From: an uncultured Bacteroidales bacterium
Lineage (GTDB): Bacteria > Bacteroidota > Bacteroidia > Bacteroidales > UBA932
NCBI GenBank assembly: GCA_947588835.1
Contig: CANPZS010000008.1
Coordinates: 1-61,037, forward strand
Length of the DNA stretch: 61,037 bases
Reading direction: 5' to 3'
The notes below the pieces were generated by a model, which worked only from the letters and a program-made list of their open reading frames with translations, searched no databases and had not been told where the DNA came from. Position numbers and translations under genes: made by a program. Every line of letters starts with the position of its first letter. Within the stretch, counting starts at the first letter, position 1. Positions 33,069 through 40,742 of the stretch are shown piece by piece.

Positions 33069-34706
33069 TCATTTCTTACGTATCTTTAGTTTTTGTCCTA
33101 CGCGTATGGTGGTTCCCTCTATGCTGTTCCAGCTCTTGAGCTGCGCCACGGTCACATTGTACATCGAGGCAATCTTGACGAGCGAATCGCCTTCTTTGAC
33201 CGTATAGGTGCGGAACTCTCCTCCTGCCGCCGACGGGCCGGAGGATTTGGATGAAACCTTGGCCGCGGAGCCTCCCCTTATCCGTATCTTTAGTTTTTGT
33301 CCTATGCGTATGGTGGTTCCCTTTATGTTGTTCCAGCTCTTGAGCTGCGCCACGGTCACATTGTACATTGAGGCAATCTTGCCGAGCGAATCGCCTTTTT
33401 TGACCGTATAGATGCGGAACTCTCCTCCTGCCGCCGACGAGCCTCCGCCGGACCAGACGCCGTTTTTGTTGACGTCTATCTTGCTGATAACTTCTTCCGC
33501 CTTGTATCTGTATATGGAGTCCTGAAACTCTGTGAAGGAGGATGAGAAATTGAACGGAAGCCGCAGGATGTAGTCGCCGCTGTTCCCCGGTATGATGTCG
33601 TTGAAATACTGGGGGTTGAGATTGCGCAGTTCGCTTATCGGGATGCCGATGACGTCGCTTATCTGGCGGAAATGGACGTTGCGGTTCACATGGAAGGTAT
33701 CCACCCTCGGCGGCATGTGGACGGGAGCCGGCTCTATGCCGCATTCCTTGTAGTATGTCATGGCGTACATCGCTCCCACCATGGCGGGCACGTAGCCTCT
33801 CGTCTCCCTCGGGAGATACTGGTATATGGACCAGAAATCGCGTTTGCCGCCGCTCCGCTTTATGGCTTTGTTCACGTTGCCGGACCCGCAGTTGTAGGAC
33901 GATATGGCGAGGCTCCAGTCCCCGAATATCCTGTAGGCATCCTGAAGATACCTGGCCGCGGCATCGGCCGATTTGAACGGATCGAAGCGTTCGTCCACAT
34001 AGGAGTCGATCTTAAGTCCGTAGTTCTTCGCCGTGGAGTACATGAATTGCCACATTCCTTTGGCATTGGCCCTCGACACCGCCGTCGGGTTCAGGGCCGA
34101 TTCGACTATGGCCAGATATTTCAGTTCCTCCGGCATGTCGTATTTGTTGAAGGTCTCTTCGAAAATGGGCATGTAGTAGGTGGCAAGCGCCATTATGTTC
34201 CCCATTTTGGAAGGCATTTTTTCCGAGTATAGTATTATGTTGTTCCTTACCGTCTCGTTGTAAGGCAGCGTGATGAAGGAGTTTATTTTCTCGAGCCTGC
34301 CTATTATCACTGAGTCGGGTACGTTGGATGCAAGTTTCACGCTGTCCGGGCTGTAGAATTCCCCTTCGTCGCTTTCGCGGACCTGCCGGTGGATATACCA
34401 GATGCTGAGCAGGCTGTCCGTGGCTTCCGGAGAATAGTCTTCCGGGTCCATCGCGCCGTCGAACACGCCTTCCCGTATTTCCATTTCTTCCAAAAGCACG
34501 TCCGTGGTGTCGGCCTCCGCCGTCCTGAACGATTCGAGTTCTTCGAGCAGATCGTTCACCTGCCGGCGCAATTCTTCGTTTTCTTTTACAAGCTGTTTCT
34601 TTGTCCTGGCGGAGGCCCTTCTGCCATCGCCGTCGGCCTGCATGCCTGCATACGAATTGAACGCGGCAAAAGCGAGGCAAAGCAATATGGTAGCAATACG
34701 TTTCAT
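33069..34706 (-). CDS. Membrane-bound lytic transglycosylase with two LysM domains (MltD-like)
   Basis: A murein lytic transglycosylase that cleaves the glycan strand with anhydro-ring formation. The 545-residue protein has a signal peptide, a coiled region (about residues 30-65), an SLT domain with the catalytic Glu in V-E-S-A-L-N-P, followed by G-M-W-Q-F-M and S-Y-N-C-G-S-G-N-V, and two C-terminal LysM domains that bind peptidoglycan. The LysM units are nearly identical at DNA level. It is last in parA-parB-DUF5683-mltD, the normal Bacteroidota order. ATG at 34706 is preferred over the TTG at 34712. Confidence 0.93.
   Translation of the reverse strand: MKRIATILLCLAFAAFNSYAGMQADGDGRRASARTKKQLVKENEELRRQVNDLLEELESFRTAEADTTDVLLEEMEIREGVFDGAMDPEDYSPEATDSLLSIWYIHRQVRESDEGEFYSPDSVKLASNVPDSVIIGRLEKINSFITLPYNETVRNNIILYSEKMPSKMGNIMALATYYMPIFEETFNKYDMPEELKYLAIVESALNPTAVSRANAKGMWQFMYSTAKNYGLKIDSYVDERFDPFKSADAAARYLQDAYRIFGDWSLAISSYNCGSGNVNKAIKRSGGKRDFWSIYQYLPRETRGYVPAMVGAMYAMTYYKECGIEPAPVHMPPRVDTFHVNRNVHFRQISDVIGIPISELRNLNPQYFNDIIPGNSGDYILRLPFNFSSSFTEFQDSIYRYKAEEVISKIDVNKNGVWSGGGSSAAGGEFRIYTVKKGDSLGKIASMYNVTVAQLKSWNNIKGTTIRIGQKLKIRIRGGSAAKVSSKSSGPSAAGGEFRTYTVKEGDSLVKIASMYNVTVAQLKSWNSIEGTTIRVGQKLKIRKK
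33079..33439 (-). repeat. Direct repeat encoding the two LysM domains
   Basis: Two copies of about 157 bp (33079-33235 and 33283-33439) are almost identical, including synonymous positions, with a 204-bp period. They encode the two LysM domains and part of the Ser/Gly linker. Near identity at the DNA level implies a recent duplication or gene conversion; copy number could change by recombination. Confidence 0.85.
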
Positions 34707-34716
34707 GATCAATCGT

Positions 34717-35679
34717 TTAGAAGTTGAACCCCAGCTTCAGGCCCATCGCCGTAGGCTGCTGCGGAATCGCCGCATAGGCATTGTCAGGTCCGAGCGCCGC
34801 GGGGCTTATGTGCAGCGATATGTCGTTGCCGAGGTCGAAATCCTGCATGTAGGAAAATACGTTGGCGTCTATTATCTGAAGCAGGTAAAAACCCGCGACG
34901 GCCACTATCGAATAGTCCCTGAGCCTTCTGTACGAGTCCCTGTAATATTTTGCCGTTTCTCCGGATATCGGGCCGTCGTATTCCGCGCCGGGGGCGGTGG
35001 CCTCGTTGTGTATCCTCTTGAACCTTTTGTAGTTGGTGTTGTTGGTCACGAGGAAGTGTACGGATCCCGCAAGGCAGCCCCAATAGAGCGGCACCTTCCA
35101 TGCCTCGCCGTTGTATATCTGGCCGAGGCCGGGACACAGGATTGAGTATAGTGTAGCTTTCCCTGGATGAGGATATTTGTCCGTCTTATAGTTGTATACG
35201 CCGTCGAGCAAAGTGCCCCAGTAGACTAAGGCCGCGCCCGCATAGCAATAATTCCTCATGCGTCTGGCATGCCAGTCTATTGCGATGGAGGCGGAGGGAT
35301 TTTCGGCCATGGCCGCGTCGTATGCATTTTTGGATCTTTGATATATGCCGTTGTAATGCAGTCCCATGCCTATGCCGGCCCCTATTCCTCCGTATATTAC
35401 GGGAAGTTTCCAGTATTGGCGGTTGTAGATTTGTTCCGAGCCTATGAAGACGGTGGAGCCTGCGAACATGGTGCCGATCCGGAGCGGCTGTTTGTGCATG
35501 ACGCCCCCGAAGAATTCCTTCAGGGAAAACATCGTGTCGGTGGAATCCCTGCCGAGCGTGTCGTCAGGGCTTGCGTATGTCTGCGTAAAAGCCTCCTCCT
35601 TGAACTGGGCGGAGGCGCTCCACATTGTCGCCGCGAAGCAGAGGACAGCTGTCAGTATATGTCGTAGGAGCCGCTTCAT
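34717..35679 (-). CDS. DUF5683 family membrane protein
   Basis: This 320-residue protein has a signal peptide (cleavage near A-S-A-Q, residue 25), several hydrophobic segments and the DUF5683 core P-G-L-G-Q-I-Y-N-G-E-A-W-K-V-P-L-Y-W-G. The P-G-x-G-Q-x-Y-N motif resembles the TM2/P-G-x-G-Q family of small membrane modules. The function is unknown. It is fixed between parB and the transglycosylase in Bacteroidota, and its start overlaps the parB stop by ATGA. Confidence 0.87.
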   Translation of the reverse strand: MKRLLRHILTAVLCFAATMWSASAQFKEEAFTQTYASPDDTLGRDSTDTMFSLKEFFGGVMHKQPLRIGTMFAGSTVFIGSEQIYNRQYWKLPVIYGGIGAGIGMGLHYNGIYQRSKNAYDAAMAENPSASIAIDWHARRMRNYCYAGAALVYWGTLLDGVYNYKTDKYPHPGKATLYSILCPGLGQIYNGEAWKVPLYWGCLAGSVHFLVTNNTNYKRFKRIHNEATAPGAEYDGPISGETAKYYRDSYRRLRDYSIVAVAGFYLLQIIDANVFSYMQDFDLGNDISLHISPAALGPDNAYAAIPQQPTAMGLKLGFNF

Positions 35680-36620
35680 GTCTGCGGGTGCTTGTCTTCC
35701 AAGGCATGAAGGAACCTTGTCATTTCTTCGTCCGAATTGAATTTTATGGTGATGCTGCCCTTGCCTTCGCTGGAACGCTTCAGGGAAATGTTGTCTCCGA
35801 AATATTTTCCGATATGTTCGAGCACCTTGTAATAAACGTCCGGCAGCTCACGTACCTTTTCGGCTGGCTTCGGCCCGGCGGAGTCCGCTTTTCTGAGCCT
35901 GTCTTCGAGCTGTCGCACGGAAAGGCCGTTCTTTATTATGGCGTCGCAAAGCATCTCCTGCCGGTGCGGATCCTCCACTCCGAGCAGCACTTTTGCGTGT
36001 CCCACGCTGATGAGGCCCACTTTCAGATCGTGCTGCACCTTTGCGGGAAGTTTCAGGAGACGGAGATAATTGGTCACCGACGCCCGCTTTTTCCCCACCC
36101 GGTCCGCCATCTGCTCCTGAGTGAGGTCGCATTCGTCGATAAGCCTCTGATAGCTCATGGCGATTTCTATGGGGTCGAGGTTCTCACGCTGGATGTTTTC
36201 CACTATAGCCATCTCCAGCATGCCCCGGTCGTCGGTATCGCGGATGTAAGCGGGGATCATGTCCATGCCTTCAATGAGCCTGCAGGCCCTGAAGCGCCGT
36301 TCGCCGCTTATGATCTGATATCTGTCGCTCGCCTTGCGTCTGACGGTGATGGGCTGTATGAGCCCGAACGTGCGTATGGATTCCGACAGCTCCAGAAGGG
36401 CTTCTTCCTCGAAAGAGGCCCTCGGCTGGAACGGGTTGGGCTCTATCATGTCCATGGGGATGCGCAGAATGCCTGACATGTCCTGCTTTTCCTTGCTGCC
36501 GACGATTTCTTTGTTTACATATCCGACCGGCTGGCGGATCATGCTCAGGCCCTCGTTGTCCCCGAGCAGCGCACCGAGTCCTTTCCCGAGTCTTTGGGTG
36601 TTCTTGTTCGCCATGATCAT
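35676..36620 (-). CDS. parB: Chromosome partitioning protein ParB
   Basis: ParB is the CTP-dependent clamp that loads at parS and spreads to organise the origin region. The 314-residue protein has the L-G-K-G-L-G-A-L-L-G N-terminus, the ParB/Srx nucleotide-binding motifs including G-E-R-R-F-R-A near residue 106 and E-N-I-Q-R-E-N-L-D-P near residue 141, a helix-turn-helix (Q-E-Q-M-A-D-R-V-G-K-K-R-A-S-V) and a C-terminal dimer domain. The start at 36620 overlaps parA by ATGA; an ATG two codons later is possible. Confidence 0.95.
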   Translation of the reverse strand: MIMANKNTQRLGKGLGALLGDNEGLSMIRQPVGYVNKEIVGSKEKQDMSGILRIPMDMIEPNPFQPRASFEEEALLELSESIRTFGLIQPITVRRKASDRYQIISGERRFRACRLIEGMDMIPAYIRDTDDRGMLEMAIVENIQRENLDPIEIAMSYQRLIDECDLTQEQMADRVGKKRASVTNYLRLLKLPAKVQHDLKVGLISVGHAKVLLGVEDPHRQEMLCDAIIKNGLSVRQLEDRLRKADSAGPKPAEKVRELPDVYYKVLEHIGKYFGDNISLKRSSEGKGSITIKFNSDEEMTRFLHALEDKHPQT

Positions 36621-37384
36621 TGATTTTTTTCAAGAACCTCTTTGGCGAGGTTCAGATAATTGGAGGTGCCGTTGCTCATAACGTCGTACAGGATTATCGG
36701 CTTTCCGTGCGACGGAGCCTCGCACAGGCGTATGTTTCTCTGTATTATGGTGTCGAATACCATGTCCTTGAAATGTTCTCTGAGCTCTCCGGCCACCTGA
36801 GTATGGATTTTGGTCCTTCCGTCGAACATGGTGATCAGGAAGCCTTCTATGGTGAGGCTCGGATTCACGCCGTTCTGTACGAGACGGATGGTCTGCAGCA
36901 GCTTTCCAAGGCCCTCGAGGGCGAAGAATTCGGGCTGCACGGGGATTATGACGGAGTCCGCCGCCGTCAGCGAATTGACTGTTATCAGCCCTAAGGAAGG
37001 GGAGCAGTCTATGATGATGAAATCATAGTCGTCCCTGATGCCGGCAAGGGCTTTTTTCAGAATGGATTCCCTGTCCTCGGCATCGAGCATCTCGATCTCC
37101 GCCCCGACGAGATTGATGTGCGAGGGAATCATCTGCAGTTTCTGTATTTCGGTCTGTATGAGCGCGTCTCTGATGTCTATCTTGCCGATGAACACTTCGT
37201 ACAGCGTCCTTTTCTGGTCGTTGTCCGGAGAAAAGTTCAGTCCTGACGTAGTGTTGGCCTGCGGATCGGCGTCGATGATGAGCACCCTTTTCTCAAGCAC
37301 CGCGAGGGATGCCGCGAGATTGATCGCAGTGGTGGTCTTTCCGACACCGCCTTTTTGGTTGGCAACAGCTATGACTTTTCCCAT
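36617..37384 (-). CDS. parA: Chromosome partitioning ATPase ParA
   Basis: This is a Walker-type ATPase that drives chromosome segregation with ParB. The 255-residue protein has the deviant Walker A K-G-G-V-G-K-T-T-T near residue 11, I-I-D-A-D-P-Q-A-N (motif A') and I-I-I-D-C-S-P-S-L-G (Walker B). It lacks an N-terminal DNA-binding extension, as expected for chromosomal Soj-type ParA. It is the first gene of the operon, upstream of an A/T-rich intergenic region. Confidence 0.96.
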   Translation of the reverse strand: MGKVIAVANQKGGVGKTTTAINLAASLAVLEKRVLIIDADPQANTTSGLNFSPDNDQKRTLYEVFIGKIDIRDALIQTEIQKLQMIPSHINLVGAEIEMLDAEDRESILKKALAGIRDDYDFIIIDCSPSLGLITVNSLTAADSVIIPVQPEFFALEGLGKLLQTIRLVQNGVNPSLTIEGFLITMFDGRTKIHTQVAGELREHFKDMVFDTIIQRNIRLCEAPSHGKPIILYDVMSNGTSNYLNLAKEVLEKNQ

Positions 37385-37412
37385 GGCTTAAGATTTTGAA
37401 TCGTATATTTGA

Positions 37413-37428
37413 CAAAATTACAAAATTA
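37413..37428 (-). promoter_or_regulatory. Candidate -7 elements for the parAB operon
   Basis: Two tandem minus-strand TAATTTTG elements (37420-37413 and 37428-37421) fit TAnnTTTG. A TTTG at 37441-37438 lies 17 nt from the first, shorter than the usual 19-21. No 16-bp parS palindrome was recognised nearby by eye. Confidence 0.4.
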
Positions 37429-37478
37429 TTCACAAAGCAAAGTAATTATTTCCGGCCAAAATCGTACGTCGGCCGGCA

Positions 37479-37512
37479 TTTGCCGATATGACAAAAAAAA
37501 TGCCTAATTTTG
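37479..37512 (+). promoter_or_regulatory. Promoter of the FucI-like/priA operon
   Basis: TTTG at 37479-37482 and TAATTTTG at 37505-37512, separated by 22 nt, close to the 19-21 consensus. A start near 37519 gives a leader of about 25 nt before the ATG at 37544. Confidence 0.5.
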
Positions 37513-37543
37513 CATTGATGGCGGACAATGAATTTGAAATGAC

Positions 37544-38740
37544 ATGGAAAATATAGCCGTATATACTTTGACATCCCCTTTGCATGACGCCGAAGCCGTT
37601 TCGGCGATATCGGACGGATTTCTGGCATCGATCTTCCCTTCCGGAGGATATGATTTCCGCGGCGGGGACTTCTCGGATTTCGGTACGCATGCGCTGGATC
37701 TCATATTTGTGCGCACGGGCGGTACCGAAGGCATTTTCAGAAGCCTGCTGCCGCGGCTGCGCGAAAGCGGGGCCACGGAATTCCGCCTGCTCGCGTCGGA
37801 CAGGAGCAATTCTCTTGCCGCTTCCATGGAAATCTTGTCTTTCCTCCGCCTGAACGGTATCAGGGGCGAAATAATACACGGAAGCGCGGCCGGCGTCGCA
37901 GGCCGCATTGATGAGCTTCTGCGTGTCGCCGAGGCTAAGAGCCGGCTTGCCGGAATGCGTCTTGGCGTGATAGGCAGGCCTTCGGACTGGCTCATAGCGA
38001 GCGGCGCAGATTATCGCTCCGTCAAAGAAAAACTGGGCGTGGAACTTGTGGACGTGCCTGTCAGTGAACTGACCGACAGGATATCCGGCGCCGCAGCGGA
38101 TGAGGCCGTCCCGGACGTTCCCATGCCCGAAAATGTCAGGAAGGCTTTTCCGGGCGCCCTCGGAATCTACCGTGCGCTTAAGTCGCTCGTAAAGGACAGG
38201 GGGCTCGGCGGGTTCACTCTGAGGTGCTTCGACCTTCTGGACGCCGTCGGCAATACCGGCTGCCTCGCCCTTGCCAAGCTCAATTCCGAAGGCATGCCTG
38301 CCGGCTGCGAGGGAGACGTCCCGGCCCTGCTTTCCATGACCGTCGCCAAGGCCGTGACCGGCTTCACCGGTTTTCAGGCCAATCCGTCGCGGATAGATCC
38401 CGCCTCCGGGGAGATACTGTTCGCGCATTGCACGATTCCGCTGGACATAGTGGATTCCGTCGAATACGACACTCATTTCGAATCCGGCAAGGGCGTAGGG
38501 ATAAGGGGACATTATCCTGAAGGCCCGGTGACGGTGTTCAAGCTCTCCGGCGACCTCTCCCGTCATTTTATGGCCGAGGGCGAGCTCATACGCAACTGTT
38601 CGGGGCCTGACCTGTGCCGTACGCAGATCGTCGTCCGCCTTTCTCCGGAAGAAGCCGGATATTTCCTCAGGGAACCTATAGGCAACCATCATATTATACT
38701 TCCGGGACATTGCAGGACGGCCATTGAAAGCATTATATGA
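37544..38740 (+). CDS. FucI/AraA C-terminal-domain-like protein of unknown substrate
   Basis: This 398-residue protein looks like the isomerase-fold family of L-fucose and L-arabinose isomerases (COG2407-like). The C-terminal half has C-E-G-D-V-P-A-L-L-S-M, an A-H-C-T-I-P segment, Y-D-T-H-F-E-S-G-K-G-V and G-P-V-T-V-F-K-L-S-G-D, which correspond to metal- and substrate-site regions of those enzymes. It is shorter than FucI (about 590 residues) and there are no fucose catabolic genes around it. It overlaps priA by ATGA. The catalytic role is unproven and could be lost. Confidence 0.65.
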   Translation: MENIAVYTLTSPLHDAEAVSAISDGFLASIFPSGGYDFRGGDFSDFGTHALDLIFVRTGGTEGIFRSLLPRLRESGATEFRLLASDRSNSLAASMEILSFLRLNGIRGEIIHGSAAGVAGRIDELLRVAEAKSRLAGMRLGVIGRPSDWLIASGADYRSVKEKLGVELVDVPVSELTDRISGAAADEAVPDVPMPENVRKAFPGALGIYRALKSLVKDRGLGGFTLRCFDLLDAVGNTGCLALAKLNSEGMPAGCEGDVPALLSMTVAKAVTGFTGFQANPSRIDPASGEILFAHCTIPLDIVDSVEYDTHFESGKGVGIRGHYPEGPVTVFKLSGDLSRHFMAEGELIRNCSGPDLCRTQIVVRLSPEEAGYFLREPIGNHHIILPGHCRTAIESII

Positions 38741-40737
38741 CGAAAACGTGCATATCTGTCATATTGCCGCTGAAACTCGGATGGGACCCGTACTATTATG
38801 TTGACGGAGACTCCACGCCCGTGGTCACGGGAAGCCGTGTGAAAGTCCTTTTCGCCGGCCGCAGATACGTTGGCGTGGTAAGCAGCACGGGCATATCGCC
38901 CCAGCCGGGAGAATACACGCTACGCGACATCATTTCCGTAGAGACTGACCTTGCTCCGGTCCTGGAGAGCGAACTCAGGCTGTGGCGCGAGGTGGCCGGA
39001 TATTATCTTTGCACCGTCGGGGAAGTGTACAAGGCATGCTATCAGACCACGAGGCTCGACAATAGGAAGCTCGTCCCGAAGACGGGGCCGCTGACGCCGG
39101 CATCCCTGCCGGAGCTTTCCCCTGCGCAGAAGACCGCCCTTTCGGAGATAAAGACGCATTTCAGCGAAGGAAAGGTGACACTGCTGAAGGGGGTGACAGG
39201 CTCCGGAAAGACGGAAATATATATCAGGCTGGCGGCCGAGGCCGTCTCCGCCGGGAAAAACGTGCTTTATCTTGTGCCGGAAATCGCATTGGGCCGCCAT
39301 ATTACGGAACGGCTTTCCGCCGTGTTCGGGGACAGGCTGCTGGTATGCAATTCGAGCGAAAGCATCGCACGGAGACGCAAGGCGGCTTCGGCCCTCAGGA
39401 ATCCTGAGACGGGGCCGCATGTGGTGCTCGGCACCCGCTCTGCCGTTTTCCTGCCTTTCGACGCATTGTCGCTCATAATAGTGGACGAAGAACATGATCC
39501 CTCCTATAAGCAGGACGCCCCGGCCCCGCGTTATAACGCTCGCGAAACGGCCGTGATGCTCGGGAGAATACATGGAAGCGACGTGCTTCTCGGCTCCGCG
39601 ACTCCGTCTCTGGAGTCAGTCTACAATTGCCGTACGGGCCGCTTCGCCCTCGTGGAACTCAAAGAACGTTTCTACAATGCCGCCGATGCGGACGTAGAGA
39701 TTATCGATACCATCGCCGAACGCCGCAAGAGAGGGATGAAAGGCAGCTTTTCCGTCCGTCTTGCGGAACGTATGGGAAACGTTCTCTCCGGCGGCGGGCA
39801 GATATTGGTATTGCGCGCCAGAAGATCCTATTCGCCTGTGGTGCAATGCCCCGATTGCGCATACATTCCGCGCTGCCCGCGCTGCAACGTATCGCTGAGC
39901 CTGCATATGACGCAGCGGGGAGAGGGGAGATTGATATGCCATTATTGCGGGCATGCTGAGCCTTTTTCGGGAGAATGTCCGAAATGCGGCGGCACGATGC
40001 GTCCTCTCGGGGCCGGCACGCAAAGGGTGGAGGAAGAATTGAAGGAACTGTTTCCTTCGGCATCGGTGGAGCGTCTTGACGGAGATACGGCGCGTGACGA
40101 CGAAGAGGGGATAATAAATCGTTTCGGCGGCGGGGAAACGGATATCCTCGTCGGCACGCAGATGATAGCCAAAGGTTTCGATTTCAGTGGTCTGAGCCTC
40201 GTGGCGGTATTGCAGGCCGATTCCATCATGGGACAGCAGGATTTCCGTGCCGATGAAAGGGCCCTGCAGCTTCTCGAACAGTTCCGCGGCAGGACGGGTC
40301 GTAGGGGAGAAAAGGGGACGCTTGTCATCCAGACGGCACAGCCCGACCATCCGGTGCTGCAGGAACTCGTATCAGGCAGCGGGGACGGATTCATCCGGCG
40401 CCTGCTTGAGGAAAGACGCACGTTCGGATATCCTCCGTATACACGCCTCGTGAACGTCATTTTCCGGGACGCCGACAGGCAGCGCCTTGAAACGTTTGCC
40501 GGGGATTTCGCGGCCGGGCTTTCCTCCGCTCCCGGCGGGGAGTCCATGTCCGTCGCCGGCCCTTGCGCTCCTTTGGTGGACCGCGTTGCGGGGGAGTACG
40601 TGCGCCATGTCCGCATTGCCCTGCGCAGGGACAAAAGGCTGTCCGCCTGCAAGTCGCTCATTTCCGAGCGGCTGTCGGCCTTCGAAAAAGAACGAAATTA
40701 TACGGGCCATGCCGTCATAGACGTGGATCCTGTCTAA
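38737..40737 (+). CDS. priA: Primosomal replication restart helicase PriA (compact form)
   Basis: PriA recognises stalled forks and reloads the replisome. The 666-residue protein has a 3' DNA-binding domain (residues about 1-105), Walker A G-V-T-G-S-G-K-T at about 152-159, D-E-E-H (DEAH) with D-P-S-Y-K-Q, a zinc domain of eight cysteines in four CxxC pairs (C-P-D-C, C-P-R-C, C-H-Y-C, C-P-K-C), and helicase motifs with G-T-Q-M-I-A-K-G and Q-F-R-G-R-T-G-R. It is shorter than E. coli PriA (732) and many Bacteroidota versions. The gap is between the 3'BD and Walker A, where the winged helix should be. Confidence 0.93.
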   Translation: MTKTCISVILPLKLGWDPYYYVDGDSTPVVTGSRVKVLFAGRRYVGVVSSTGISPQPGEYTLRDIISVETDLAPVLESELRLWREVAGYYLCTVGEVYKACYQTTRLDNRKLVPKTGPLTPASLPELSPAQKTALSEIKTHFSEGKVTLLKGVTGSGKTEIYIRLAAEAVSAGKNVLYLVPEIALGRHITERLSAVFGDRLLVCNSSESIARRRKAASALRNPETGPHVVLGTRSAVFLPFDALSLIIVDEEHDPSYKQDAPAPRYNARETAVMLGRIHGSDVLLGSATPSLESVYNCRTGRFALVELKERFYNAADADVEIIDTIAERRKRGMKGSFSVRLAERMGNVLSGGGQILVLRARRSYSPVVQCPDCAYIPRCPRCNVSLSLHMTQRGEGRLICHYCGHAEPFSGECPKCGGTMRPLGAGTQRVEEELKELFPSASVERLDGDTARDDEEGIINRFGGGETDILVGTQMIAKGFDFSGLSLVAVLQADSIMGQQDFRADERALQLLEQFRGRTGRRGEKGTLVIQTAQPDHPVLQELVSGSGDGFIRRLLEERRTFGYPPYTRLVNVIFRDADRQRLETFAGDFAAGLSSAPGGESMSVAGPCAPLVDRVAGEYVRHVRIALRRDKRLSACKSLISERLSAFEKERNYTGHAVIDVDPV

Positions 40738-40742
40738 AAAAT

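Noticed and set aside
36600..37543. parS site near parAB
   Set aside because: No 16-bp palindrome of the parS type was recognised by eye; a motif search would be needed to exclude it.
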